Of a stretch of 64,000 bases of DNA, positions 10,365 to 21,200 are shown piece after piece. The notes beneath the pieces were generated by a model. It saw only the letters and a list, made by a program, of their open reading frames with translations. It was not told the origin of the DNA and did not search any database. The stretch comes from Emiliania huxleyi CCMP1516 (taxonomy: Eukaryota > Haptophyta > Isochrysidales > Noelaerhabdaceae), in assembly GCF_000372725.1 (NCBI RefSeq), contig NW_005200169.1, positions 29,377 through 93,376 on the forward strand. The letters run 5' to 3'. Each line of letters begins with the position of its first letter. Positions within the stretch are counted from its first letter, which is position 1. The position numbers and the translations under genes were made by a program.

Positions 10365-11044
10365 ATGTTAACCTCAGCCTCGCCACCTGTCCCAATTTAT
10401 CCGAAAGCTGGTGGGGTAAAGCGGCGGAGGAGGTATGACGGCGCCTTCAAGCTGAAGGTCGTTCAGCAAGCGCTCAAACGACCGCTGGGCTGCCGGGTCA
10501 AGCCCACCTGCCGCGAATTTCCTGGAGTCGATCCGGTACGAGATGCCTTCCCGTCCTCCTGCCGTCATCCCCCGCTTAGCCCCCCCCCCCCCCCCCTCTC
10601 CCCGGGCAGGTTCAACTACGCAAGTGGATCAAGGCCTTTGAAGCGAGCAAATCTCCGCCCCCGCCACACCCTGCCCGGGCCGTGGGCATTGGGGGCTGCT
10701 TGCCGAGCAGCGCCGGCTGCACGCTCGAGAAGTGTAGCGAGCTGCACACGGTTCCATTCCCGACCACCATCGGCATTCCTCTTTTTTTCTTCATGGGCAT
10801 CAACACGCCAGGAGCACGTCACTATGGCTGGCAGATCACCCCCGCTGTCGCTGACTGGGGGCTTCCCCGCTCGATGGCAGCACCTGTCCCGCCCATGCCC
10901 TCGTCGCAGCCAGCGCCGCCGTCTGCGCCGCTGCAGCCGCCGCCGCCGCCGCCGCCGCCGCCAAAAAGTCCGCCGATGGTAACCACGCACGCGACGAGTT
11001 TGGAGGCGGCAGCGGCAGCGGTGATGCTCACTCTATCTGCCTGA
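10365..11044 (+). CDS. short protein with N-terminal helix-turn-helix (Brinker/Psq-like)
   Basis: Two exons, 10365-10535 and 10610-11044, joined at CCG|GTACGAG and GGGCAG|GTTCAACTA (GT-AG). After splicing, residues about 17-70 read RRRRYDGAFKLKVVQQAL, a Cys/Arg-rich loop, then VQLRKWIKAFEASK. The pattern of a basic start, FKLKVV helix and a late W-I/L-K helix resembles the Brinker or Psq-type DNA-binding domains also used by some transposases. The rest is low-complexity with a polyproline tract and no recognised domain. It may be a lineage-specific transcription factor or a domesticated transposase end. Confidence in the gene model is moderate; in the domain, lower. Confidence 0.5.
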
Positions 11045-11226
11045 GCACGGAGCGCACGGCCCCGGCCGCCGCCCGGGGGCGGAGCACGGAACACCAACGC
11101 CGAGGACCGGTGGACTAGATATGAAGATATGAGAGAAACACATCGCGTCGTGCGCGCGCGTGCGTCGCGGGATCTGCAATTGCGTGTGTGTGTGTGGCAT
11201 CTCGTCGTCGGGCTCTGCTGTTCGCA

Positions 11227-11350
11227 CGTCTCTCCAAGTCCAGCGCGAGCGCAGCGCCAGGCTCTAAGTGCGCCAGAGCCGTAGCGTACTCATGTCTCTC
11301 CAAGTCCAGCGCGAGCGCAGCGCCAGGCTCTAAATGCGCCAGAGCCGTAG
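11227..11350. repeat. two tandem copies of a 65-bp unit
   Basis: The unit around GTCTCTCCAAGTCCAGCGCG and GAGCGCAGCGCCAGGCTC occurs at 11227-11285 and again at 11292-11350 with single-base differences. It sits in the downstream region of the hexosaminidase gene and has no coding signature. Confidence 0.8.
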
Positions 11351-11485
11351 AGCGCGTGTAACACTCTCACACATGTCCATGGTATTGGTATGAAAAACAC
11401 TCTCGCGGCTGATATCGACCGCTCCGCTGCACCCTCGTGCCTCGTCACCCGCGCCACCCATGGATGCCACCCTTTCCACATTTTT

Positions 11486-13331
11486 TTAGTACATGTAAAC
11501 TGCCGCTGTCCCGGCGGCACCACGCCGCGACCAGTTCTGTGGCAGCCAGAGCTCGCATTGCTGCCAGCGGCTCCGGTCGGGGATGATTTGCGTGTTGTAC
11601 GGCTGCGCCAAGATCCCGCGCTGCACGAGGCGGCACCGGTTCTTGACCATGCGCGGCTGCAAGTCGCGGTTGTCGAACGAGCACGGCTTGTGGTGGCAGT
11701 AGGCCGCGATGGTTGCGTGCGGCGTCCACAGCCGCTCCGCGAGGACCGACGCGCGCAGCCACAGCTTCTGGTCGAGGAAGAGCTCGTCGGCAACCTCGCC
11801 CCACAAGCAAGCCTCCGCACCGAGCACGCGCGACTCCTCCTCCGCGCTCAGCCCGGGCGGCACCAGCTGCGCGTTGATCACCTCCTCCCACACGGTCGCT
11901 CTCCCGCCGGTAGAGTAGCCGCCGTCAAAGTAGAAGCCCGATGAGCGGACCGCGCGTCCGCCGGACCGCACGACCGCCGCCATCTCTGCCCTACCGGCCT
12001 CGTCCCACCGGCCCCACTCCTGCGCGATAGCGGTGCGCGGGAGGGGCGGGCCGCGCCCGTGCGCCGACGCGTTGTGCACGCGCCGAAAGGCGTCGGCCCA
12101 CGTCTGCACCTCCTTGCCGTGCTCGGCGGCGGCCGCGTGCAGCCTCCTCTCGAAGTGGACGTACACGTCACGCAAGTCGGTCGCGCCTTGCTCCCGCATC
12201 CACGCGCGCACCGACGCCTGGCGGACGAGTCGTGGACGCGTCAAAAGACGTGCTGCGGGCGTGCCACTGACTGTCTCGGAATGTGTCGCTCGCCGAGCGG
12301 TTGAGGCAACGCACGTCCACCTCGTCGCCTCCAAAGTGCATGACTCGGTCGGGGAAGCGGGCGCCGAACTCTGCGATCAGCTGGCCGAGGAAGCGCCACG
12401 TCGCCTGCGGGCAAGGCTCCGAGAAGGGTCACGGCTCCCGCGACCGGCTCGGCGAGCGGAGCGCCACAGCCGCCTCCAGCGTCGGGTCGAGCAGCCAGGC
12501 GCGGCCGCCGTAGTCGCCGGCCGGGCCGCGGCCGCACCGCACGAAGAGGTCTGGCCGCGCGAGGGCCCACGAGGAGGCGTGCCCGGGCAAGTCCAGCTCG
12601 AGGACGACGCGCACGCCTCGCATGCGCGCGTACTGCACGACCGCTTCCTGGTCCGCCACGCTGTACAAGCCCGCGCTCACGCCCACGGCGGACGCATAGC
12701 TGCCGCGCGCGGCGAGCGCGGGGAAGGCTGTGCTACCCATCGGGAAGGCGTCCTCGTCCGAGGCGTGCCAGTGCAGCGTGTTCATCCGGCTGTAGGCGAG
12801 CGCGTCGATCTGCCGGAGCAGGGCCGGCACGCTGAGCCAGTGCCGGGCCGTGTCGACCATCACGCCACGGCTCACAAACGCTGGCTTGTCATCGATCTGC
12901 CACGGCGCCTTGCGAAGCTCATACCAGCGGTCCGACGGAGAGTACTCGACCAGCTGGGAGAGAGTCTCGAGGCCGCGCAGCGCGCCCCAGACCGTCCTGG
13001 CCGACAGGCGGCAGTCCGCGTCGGCGGCCACTCGCAGCGAATAGCTCTCGTCGTCGCCGAGCTGAAAGGAGCCGTCGCTGGAATTGGCCACCGAGACGGA
13101 GCAGTCGGTCAGCGTTGTCGCGGCGGTGGCCGGCGAGCTCCCGCTGCCCCACGCAAACATGATGCGCCGGTAGCGCGCGAGCGCTGCGCTGAGCACCTCG
13201 GACGGAGCGGTGGCCGCGGCGAGCGTAAAGGCGAAGCGGCCCGGGTCGACGCGGAGAGTGGCGGTGCCGTTTGTGAAGCGGTAGGGCGTTGGAAGGAGTG
13301 GATGGACGGCGTCGGGGTCGATCGGCGCCAT
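11486..13331 (-). CDS. GH20 beta-N-acetylhexosaminidase
   Basis: Three exons: 12468-13331, 12294-12404, 11486-12217 (568 residues). GH20 enzymes remove terminal N-acetylhexosamine by substrate-assisted catalysis. Landmarks in order: SRGVMVDTARHW, LHWHASDEDAFP, VVLELDLPGHASSW, and the catalytic Asp-Glu pair in FGGDEVDVRCLN; towards the end EACLWGEVADELFLDQKLW and a LAERLW motif. Exon 2 holds only the Asp-Glu region. Its donor is GC (TCG|GCGAGC), and its acceptor-side exon also begins GCG. No signal peptide precedes MAPIDPDAVHP; either a short upstream exon supplies one or the enzyme is cytosolic. The 485-residue open frame on the opposite strand is a GC-driven shadow. Confidence 0.88.
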
Positions 13332-13589
13332 TTTTTCGAAGCGCCGCTTTTTATGGAAGTGTACTTGTTTGTTGTCACTTGTAGAGTGTGCGCGCGCGCG
13401 CCCTCGCACGACACTGGACTGGCGCGCGCAGTGGCAGAGACACTGGGGTGCACCCGTGTGATAAAAGAATTTCCGCGGATTGGAAAGTAAATCAGAAGGC
13501 TCGGAACAGGGCGGACTGGCGCTGCTCTACCACTAACACAGGCAAATGATAAAAGAAGGGAAGGGCGTCCGTGGTATCTCATGAGGTCA
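13332..13589. other. intergenic between hexosaminidase and GNAT genes
   Basis: Contains the hexosaminidase 5' leader and the GNAT 3' end, both on the minus strand. No additional gene seen. Confidence 0.4.
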
Positions 13590-14396
13590 CTATTGTTCAT
13601 CGGCGAGGCCCGTCCTCCGCATGCACACGTTCCTGCAGGGCGCCCAGCTCACGCCCCGCCCCGGCCACCACCACGGATCGGCGCAGCACTCCTCGCCGTC
13701 GCAGACGCCCTCCGCGGCGTATCCTAGCTCCGCGTACAGCGCGCGCGCCGGCCGGTTCTCCTCGCCGACCAGCAGGAGCAGCTCGTCAAAGCCCCACTCC
13801 GCCGCCAGCGCCTCGGCGCGCGCCACCAGTCGGCTGCCGATCCTCTTCCTGCGGAAGTCGGGGAGGACGGCCAGGTTCGAGAGGAGCGGCCTCACCGCCA
13901 TCGAGCGTCGCTCCTCTCTCCGCATGCTCGAGAGGAGCCGCTCACCGCGCCCGTCCGGCGTGAGGGAGAGGGCCTGCAGGCCGCACACGCCGACGAGGCG
14001 GTCGCCGTCCTCGGCAAGCAGCAGGGCAGACCGGCCGACCGCCGAGGGAGCCCGGCGGCTCTCGCCGGCAAAGGCGCGCACGAGGTCCGCCTCGGTCTCG
14101 CGAGCCAGCGTCGCCCTCGCCGCCTCCGAGGCCGGCTCAAACATGGTGACGGAGAGGAGCGCGGCGAGCGGCTCGAAGAGCGGCGAGGAGGCGGCGGCGA
14201 GCTCGGAGGCTTCTGCCACCCGAATCGCGACGGACTCGCTGAGCTGCGTAGCCTCGCTCCCGCCGGTGCTCTCCAGAGCGATTGGCGGCGCCGCCCGCGG
14301 CGGCGCCGGAGGTACCAATATGGCGCCCACCGCCGGGCACAGCCACACGAACAGCAGCATAGACGCGCCAGGCTGCGGAGGCGATCTTGTCCGCAT
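13590..14396 (-). CDS. GNAT N-acetyltransferase, probably organelle-targeted
   Basis: A single-exon 268-residue protein starting at the ATG at 14396. The C-terminal half has the GNAT core: LSNLAVLPDFRRKRIGSRLV (motif A with the R-x-x-R/K-x-G/I acetyl-CoA pyrophosphate loop) and RPARALYAELGYAAEG (motif B). The N-terminus MRTRSPPQPGASMLLFVWLC continues as PAVGAILVPP, a signal-peptide-like stretch followed by a Pro/Ala/Arg segment, which fits a bipartite plastid leader of secondary-plastid algae. The substrate is unknown. Its start lies 107 bp from the divergent Ppx/GppA gene. Confidence 0.78.
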   Translation of the reverse strand: MRTRSPPQPGASMLLFVWLCPAVGAILVPPAPPRAAPPIALESTGGSEATQLSESVAIRVAEASELAAASSPLFEPLAALLSVTMFEPASEAARATLARETEADLVRAFAGESRRAPSAVGRSALLLAEDGDRLVGVCGLQALSLTPDGRGERLLSSMRREERRSMAVRPLLSNLAVLPDFRRKRIGSRLVARAEALAAEWGFDELLLLVGEENRPARALYAELGYAAEGVCDGEECCADPWWWPGRGVSWAPCRNVCMRRTGLADEQ

Positions 14397-14503
14397 GGTG
14401 CGCCCTTGTTTTTCTTCTTTCTTTCCTCTCAGCAAACACTGCTTCTAAAAAGAAAAATAACGATATCTGGTCCCGGAGGAAGCAGCGTGCTTGCCGCTCG
14501 ACA
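14397..14503. promoter_or_regulatory. 107-bp bidirectional promoter
   Basis: The GNAT ATG (14396, minus) and the Ppx/GppA ATG (14504, plus) are only 107 bp apart, so both genes must share this control region. It contains pyrimidine stretches (TTTTTCTTCTTTCTTTCC) and an A-rich AAAAAGAAAAATAACG block. Confidence 0.5.
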
Positions 14504-15553
14504 ATGCTCGCCACCCGCTGCGCCCTCGACATCGGCTCGGGCCAGCACAAGCTGCTGATAGCTGTCGTCGACGCTGCGAGCGGCACGATCGTGCGCAAGG
14601 TCCACGGCGAGCAGCGCCAGGTCCTTCTCAACCACGACCTCGTGCAGAATGCTGCCGCCGGCCGCTCGGAGCTGAGCGAGGCGGCGCTGGCGGCCTCGCG
14701 CGCGGTGCTGGAGGCCTTCCGTGCGCTCGCGGTCGAGGCGGGCGCCACGCAGTTTGCCGGCGTCGCGACTGCGGTCTTCCGGCGCGCTCAGAACGGCGAG
14801 GCATTCCTGGATCGGATCAACGGCGAGCTCGGCTTGGGGCTGCGCATCGTGTCGCAGGCGTCCGAGGGCGAGCTGGGCTACCTCTCCGCCTGCTCCGGCC
14901 TGCCGCCTCCGCCGCCGTCGGACGCGGAGCCGCTGGTGGCGTGGGACAGCGGCGGCGGATCCTTCCAGATCAGCGCGAGGGTCGGCGGCGCGCTCTGCGT
15001 GTGGGAGGGGCCGGTCGGCGACTCGAACGTCACCGCCGCGCTCCTCGGGGTGCAGGGCCGCGCCTTTTCCGGCAGCTCGCACGGCGTCCGCACCTCGCCC
15101 AACCCGGTCTCGGCGGGCGAGGCGGCGGCGCTCGTCGCAAAGCTGGAGCAGGAGCTGCTGCCGCCGCCGCCGGCGTGGCTGCCGCCGCTGCTCGCTGCGC
15201 CCGGCTGCCGTGTGGTTGGCTTTGGCGAGAGGACGAGCATCTTTGCGCTCGCAGCCAGCATCCCCACCGCCGGGGAGGCGGGGCCGGGCGAGGGCGCCAG
15301 ACTCACCCCCGCCTCGGTGTGGGCCGCCGTCGAGCGCAGCTTGGGCAAGAGCGACGCGGAGATGGCGGAGGCGACGGGCGCCGATTCGCTGCACGACGAG
15401 GAGGACCTCGTCCTCCCAAAGCTGCTCCTCCTGCACACCATCATGCGGCGGCTCGGCGTCGACGGGGTGCGGTACGTCCGCACCATGGGGAACGCCGAGG
15501 GCGTGCTGGTGTATGAACCCCTGTGGTCCGGTTCCGGTGAGGGTGTACCGTGA
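14504..15553 (+). CDS. Ppx/GppA-type exopolyphosphatase or pppGpp phosphohydrolase
   Basis: An intronless 349-residue protein of the actin-like ATPase fold. Diagnostic parts: ALDIGSGQHKLLIAVVD at the start (phosphate 1 loop), AVFRRAQNGEAFLDRI, then VAWDSGGGSFQIS (phosphate 2 loop). It lacks the C-terminal helical domain of bacterial Ppx, so it is the short form. Members hydrolyse inorganic polyphosphate or guanosine pentaphosphate; which one cannot be decided here. The open frame before 14504 starts at a TTG and was not used. Confidence 0.8.
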   Translation: MLATRCALDIGSGQHKLLIAVVDAASGTIVRKVHGEQRQVLLNHDLVQNAAAGRSELSEAALAASRAVLEAFRALAVEAGATQFAGVATAVFRRAQNGEAFLDRINGELGLGLRIVSQASEGELGYLSACSGLPPPPPSDAEPLVAWDSGGGSFQISARVGGALCVWEGPVGDSNVTAALLGVQGRAFSGSSHGVRTSPNPVSAGEAAALVAKLEQELLPPPPAWLPPLLAAPGCRVVGFGERTSIFALAASIPTAGEAGPGEGARLTPASVWAAVERSLGKSDAEMAEATGADSLHDEEDLVLPKLLLLHTIMRRLGVDGVRYVRTMGNAEGVLVYEPLWSGSGEGVP

Positions 15554-15705
15554 CACGAGAAATTATTCTTGCCGCCGGGTTTCACACTCTGTTGGGTCAT
15601 GACCCCGCGGCGCCGACCAAGCGTCGCTCGAGGGCGACGCGCCGGCCGAGGAGGAGGGCGACAGGCCCAAGCCGGTACTGTGCGACGCTGGCCGCTGCGA
15701 CTCAG

Positions 15706-17800
15706 ATGATGGAGCCGGACACCGAGCACTGGTCGTGGTCAATCTTCCGTACGTGGCAGCTTGCCCTCGTCTTTCTCCTGCCCTCGACGCTTTTCTTCGC
15801 CGCGTCCATCGCGACTGCGGTCCGGCTGCACAGCCGAGGTATGCTCTTCACAGGTTCGCGGTGGTTGCCGCAGGCCATCGATGTGCGCCGCCTCCTCGCC
15901 GACGGCCTGTACGTCGACACCCAGCGTGTCAGGACTGCAAAGGAGATGATTGCCGCCCATCGCGCTACGCCGGCACGGATAACGAGCAACTTCCTCGCCA
16001 GAAGCCGGCCGCTCGGACCACACACGGCGATCACCGAGGCCGACGTTCGCGCGGCGTACTCTCCGCACGCGACACTTCCGGACGGTGAGGAACTGCTCGC
16101 CGACGGTGTGGTGCTGCTCCTCCGGCTCGCGTGCCTGTTGGTGGCGAGCGGGCAGGCGACCGTTGAGATAGAGCTGCTGCTCGCTTCCATCTGCCAGCGC
16201 CTCTCGCTGCGCGGCGCGGTGGTCCAGGTGGGGCACCGTGAGGTGCGCGCGCAGTTTGGCGGCGGAGAGCCGGTCTTCTATGCGAGCTGCGGCATGGACT
16301 TCAAGCTGTCTCGCATGAGCGACGTGCAGATGCTCGCGCGGCGCGTCGCGCTCGTCAAGCCGCCGCTGCGTGCGTGCCTCGCCGCCCTCGACGAGATCGA
16401 GGACCGGCCGCCTCCTTACGGGTGGGCCGTGCGGCTCATCGCGATGGAGCTGGTCTGCACGCTCGCGCCGCTCTCCGTGTACGGCGGCGACTACGTCGAT
16501 ATGCTCGGCGGCGCGCTGCTGGGCCCGTGCGTCATGCTGGTCGGCGTCGTCACGCCCGTGGTCTGGAAGCTCGTGCTGCACCCGATGGGGGCAGAGCAGT
16601 GCTCGACGGCGCCCGCCGCCTTTGGAACGCTCCTTATCTGGCTGCCCGGCCTGCAGCTGGTCTATGGCGTCCACGAGATTCGCCTCGGCTCGGTCGAGGA
16701 CGGGTTTGCGCCTCACGGTATGCCCACGGTACGAGCCTGACACGTCTCGCGCGTGTGCATAGGTTGTCATTGGCGCCGCGCGCCTCACGCGTGGGCTCGT
16801 CAGTGCCATGCTCATAGCGCTGTTCTTAACCTTTGGGTGGCAGTCCTTCGGCCGCAACATGTTTGCCGACGAGACGCGCGGCGGCGAGCGGACTCACCTC
16901 TACGGCACACAGGGCCCGATCGCCTCCCTTCCTCCTTCGGTCGCGTGTGCCTCGACAGAGGGCGAGCGCGACTGGCCCCTCTCGACCATGGCCTTCACGG
17001 TGCCGCTGCACCTCGCCGCCCTGGTCTTCTACGAGCTTCGGCCGAGGGAGATATCGCCGCCGCCCGGCTCTCGCCCCACCAGGGACGACCGACTGAGCGG
17101 TCTCAGCCTGGAGCGTGCGTAGGAGATTCCTGGCCCACTGCTCGTCGGGTGGTTGACCTTCGCCTACCAGGGCTTACTCAAGTTTTGGTGCGAGGACGGC
17201 ACCTGCTCGCTCCCCTACTTTGTCGACAGGCGAGGCACGCGCTCCCCAGGGATGGCCGTGATTTGGCTGCCAAGCCTTTCCCGCCTCCTCCTGGTTCGCA
17301 GCCTGATGGTGGGGTTCGTCGCTTGCTCCGCGGCTTGTGCACACGAGCTCCTCTCAGGCGTGCCTCTGCCCCCCTTCTCTTGCGCCACGCTCCCTCTGCA
17401 TGGATGTCCGCCGTGAACAGGCGTGCCTTACACGGTCTGCATCGTCCCCGTCGTCCTGATCCTCGCGCCTGGCGCGGGCGCCGTCAAGGCAACGCTGCGG
17501 CGCTGAGCCCTGGCGACGGGCTGTGAAAAGGCATCCCTTCACGCTTGCTTGCGCGAGCAGGCGACGCTCGGCTCTTTCCACCGCAACGAGGGCGACGCGG
17601 ACTCGCAGACGAGCACCCTGTGGGAGTCGCTCGTTCTGGAGGGAGCCACCCTCGCCGCCGGCTTCTACGTCGCGTACGGCTTCTGGGCGCCGCTCATCGA
17701 GGTGGGCAGGCGGATCTCTCGTGAGGCAAAGTGGGGACCCCTAGCGAGCGGATCGGACGATTCGCAGGCGTCGCCACTCCTGTCCTTTCGACATCAGTAG
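15706..17800 (+). CDS. ThrE-family (threonine/serine exporter-like) membrane protein
   Basis: Five exons fit: 15706-16728, 16763-17047, 17123-17357, 17421-17488, 17561-17800 (616 residues). The protein has an early span (LALVFLLPSTLFFAASIATA), a soluble ThrE N-domain (VEIELLLASICQRLSLRG) and a C-terminal ThrE_2-like set of spans with GVPYTVCIVPVVLILAPGAG. Bacterial ThrE exports Thr/Ser; eukaryotic relatives are vacuolar or of unknown function. Three introns have duplicated ends: 17358-17420 has AGGCGTGCCT at both sides; 17489-17560 has AGGCAACGCTGCGGC against AGGCGACGCTCGGC; 17048-17122 would have GAGAT at both ends and a non-standard GA start, so that junction is the least certain. Confidence 0.72.
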
Positions 17801-18229
17801 CAACTGCCAACCCCTGCTTACGGAGGCTCTCAGGCGGAGGCGGAGGAGGGCCGTCGACACTCTAGCGCTTCGAGCACGGAGGGGCGGATGACATTTTTCG
17901 GAGACCAGCGGCGCAATTTTGGGCGAGGAGAGGGCGACTGGATCTTTGGGCTGCACCTTGGAGATGCCGCGCGCTCGTGGCTCCAGTCAAGGTATCGCAG
18001 GCTCGACGCGGTGGCTGCGGTCTAGCATGGACCATGGAGCATGGTCACCCGCGCAGCACCGGGGGACCGGGACCGGGGGCCAGCCCACACAGCCCGCACA
18101 CATATACAGTGCAACACACAAAGATTTTTTACGGGTTTAACTGAACAGAGAGTCCCTGGATCATGTGTCACGGAGCTGTGAGCCTGTCGCCCTCTTTTTT
18201 CGGCCAAGACACCGCTGTGAGCCACCGTG
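17801..18229. other. intergenic between convergent genes
   Basis: 3' region of the ThrE gene and of the FANCI-like gene. A CA-rich stretch lies near 18095-18120. No gene seen. Confidence 0.4.
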
Positions 18230-21200
18230 CTAATAGCGCCGCCCCTTCTTGACCACGATGAAGTCCTCCAAGTCAGCGAACGAGTCGCCGCCGCCGTAGC
18301 CCTGCGCGAGCTCCGAGTCGATGAAGGTGTTGCGACTCCGCATCCGCCGGCCGGATTTGCCCCCCTCTGGCGCAGGCACATCGTCGGCCTCGTAGTTGGC
18401 GTCCTCGTCCTCGCCGGCGCTAGCGGCAACCGCGAGCGTCGCGCCGTCCGCCTGCTGCCCCGCCCTCCATGCCCGCTCGACCTGCTCGAGGAGCTCTCCG
18501 CACTCGCGCCAGCTCGCGGCGTGCGGCGCCAAGACGTCGCAGAGCTGCAGCTGCAGCCGCTCCGCAGCGTAGAGAGCCGACGGCACCCGCCTGCGGCTCG
18601 CCGACGGCCAGCCCGACCTGCGGGCACGGAGCCAGCCGCAGTAGGCCTCGAGGAGCGTCGCGAGCTCCCGCCACGCCGAGAGCCAACCGCTCGCGCCTCG
18701 CCACGAATCGAGAGCCGCAGCGCCGCTGCCGCCGTGACCGCAGCCGCCGCCGACTCCGCCGCGTCGCAGCGAGCTGCACACACGCGTGGCGAGAGCCAAC
18801 GCGGCGTTGACCATCGCAATCAGCCGCGTCGCAACCACCGGCGCGAGCGGCCCCCCACCCAGTCTGCCCTCCGCGCCGGCGCTCGGCTCAGAGGGGGGCG
18901 GGGCGGCTGGGTCGGCGGCCGAGTCGGCGGCGGCGAGGTCCGCACGGAAGACGGCGCGAGCCACCGCGCTGAGCGTCGCAAAGTAGGAGCAGTGGCGGGC
19001 CGCGGCGAGCGGGCCAGTGCCGCACGCCGGCTGGAGCGGGGCAGAGCGCCGGACGTGGTCGAAGATCTCGAGGAGCGCGCCGGTGCGCGACGCGTCGGAC
19101 GCGCAGAGCTGCATGCCGCAAGGCTCTCCGGCGCCGCACTCCGCGCCCCCTCTCGCCGCGCCTTGCTCAGCCTCCACCCGAGAGGCGTCGGCGGGCCCAG
19201 CAGGCTCAGCGGGCGGCTCAGCGGCCTCGGCAAGCGGCGATCCGCCCAGCGCGGCCGTGCAGAGCTCGATTGCTGTGTCGATCGACGAGTCGAGCGGCGA
19301 ACCACGCTCGCGCGCGGGCCCGCCCAGCGGCGGAGGCGGGTGCTGGAGCAGGAGGCGGAGCAGAGGTCGGAGCGCCGCGGGCTGCGGGATGGCGTACGTG
19401 GTGAGGAGGTGCCGCACGCAGGCTGCCTATGGGGAGGTTCCGGAGAAGGCTCGTTGAGGGCTCGCTAGGCGGCGAGGAGGGGCGGCCGCGGGCTGCCGCG
19501 CGAGCCGCCCGTCGGGCGGGAGAGGTGTGGAGGAGGGGGGTGAGGAGGTCAACGTACGCGATCAGGAGGGAGACGGAGAGCCCGCGCTCGAACTCGGCGC
19601 GCAAGCCGCCCAGGGCGGCGCTGAAGAGCTCGTCCACCAAGCACGGGGGCGCACCTCGAGAGCCGTTAGAGAGATGAATGGCCGCTCGCCGTCGCCGTCG
19701 CCGTCGCCGTCGCCCTCGCCCTCGCCCTCCTCGAGCAGCTGCCTCACCGCTGCGGCACTGAGCGTCAGGACTGCGCCACGCAAACGCTCGAGCGCCAAAT
19801 TCAGCTCAGAGGCCGTCGGCCGCCACGCCTCCTCCTCCTTCCCGCCAGCCTGGCGCGAGCCCCTCGCCCCGACAGCCTCCGCGAACCGGAGCACCGCGCG
19901 CTGCAGCCGGAGCAGCGCCGCTAGCACGCAGCGCAGCCCCGCCGCCTCCGCGCACTCCTCGCCCTCCTCCCCCTCACCTGCTCCCCCGTCCAGTGCGGCG
20001 CTCGTGCTCGAGCCTGCAGGGCACCGTGAGCGAGGAGCCGCGCCGCCGCTCGGACCGCCGCTCGGACCTGCGCCCGAGGCACCAGGCACCGGGCGCAACG
20101 CGATGGCGATTTCGCGCGCCGCACGCGCCGCGGCACCAGCCGCGACTGCGTGGCCTATGGGGTGTGTCAGGACGTATCACGGACATGTCCTGGACACGTA
20201 TCGGCACCAGCCGCGACTGCGTGGCCGACGCTAGGCAGCGCGTGGCTGCAGAGGAGCAGCGCCGCCCCGAGCCGCCCCGAGCTCGTCGGCGCCGCGGCGC
20301 CTACGGGGCATGTCTCGGGCTGTGGTGGTCGTGTCCTGGACATGGCCACTCCTCGGCGCTTTTGCTGGCCACCCCCGTCGTCGCCGCCGGCCGACGCGTC
20401 CTCCAGCATGGCTGCCGTTGCGGACAGGGAAGCGAGCGCGGCCCCGTAGCCGAGCGGCGGAGCGGCGGCAGTGGCGGCGGAGGCGTCCGTCTCGGCCGCG
20501 AAGGCGGCGGGAGAAGGCATCGCACCGAGGGCGCGCGCGCACGCGGCAGGCAGCGAGACCCGCTGGCCTGCGGCGGTGGCGCAGCGGACGGCGGCCTCGA
20601 TGCGCGACCACGCCACGCCGGCAGCCTCGTGCAGAACGGACGGGTGGCCGGAGGGGCAAGCCGCCAGCCGCGGCTCGTCGAGGGCGAGGGCGAGCGGCAC
20701 GAGGGACTCGAGGGGCTGGCAGACGAGGGGCTGGCAGCCGAGGGGCGCCTCCTCCAGCCCGCCGCCGCCGCCTGGGGCGGGCAGCCGCGCTGGGGCGGGC
20801 AGCCGCGCAGGCCACGGCGCGGCCTCGAGCAAAGCGAGGGCGTCGTGTAGCCGCCGCGACTGCGCCGCGGTCTGCGCCTACGACGGTATGTCCAGCGCAC
20901 GTCGCACGAGATGCCCCCGCACGAGACCGCGCTGCGACGCGCCTGTGCGCCTGCCCCGCCCCTCCCTTCCCCGCCCCTCCCCTCCTCCCAGGCCCGAGCG
21001 CCGCGTGCGCACACCGGATCAGCTGCGGCAGCGCGCCGGCGTCGGCTGACGAGCGCGCGGCGCACAGCAGCCGCGCTGCCCACGCGGCGTCGAACGCCTC
21101 GTCGGCGGGCGCGGGCGGCGCGCCGCCGCCTCCGCCCTCTTCGCCCGCCGAGCGGGTCGCGCTCCCCGCGGCGGCGAGGCTGCCGAGGATGGCCGAGAGG

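Noticed and set aside
12033-13490. 485-residue open frame opposite the hexosaminidase
   Set aside because: Arg/Ala/Gly-rich antisense shadow of a GC-rich coding region; no domain.
14387-14503. Signal-peptide-like extension upstream of the Ppx/GppA ATG
   Set aside because: The frame begins at a TTG, not ATG, and lies in the shared promoter with the divergent GNAT gene.
20290-20350. Extra FANCI intron with GACACGACC cargo
   Set aside because: AAGCGCCGAGG and AGGCGCCGCGG flank it, but equal cutting shifts the frame by one while reading through stays open; left unsplit.
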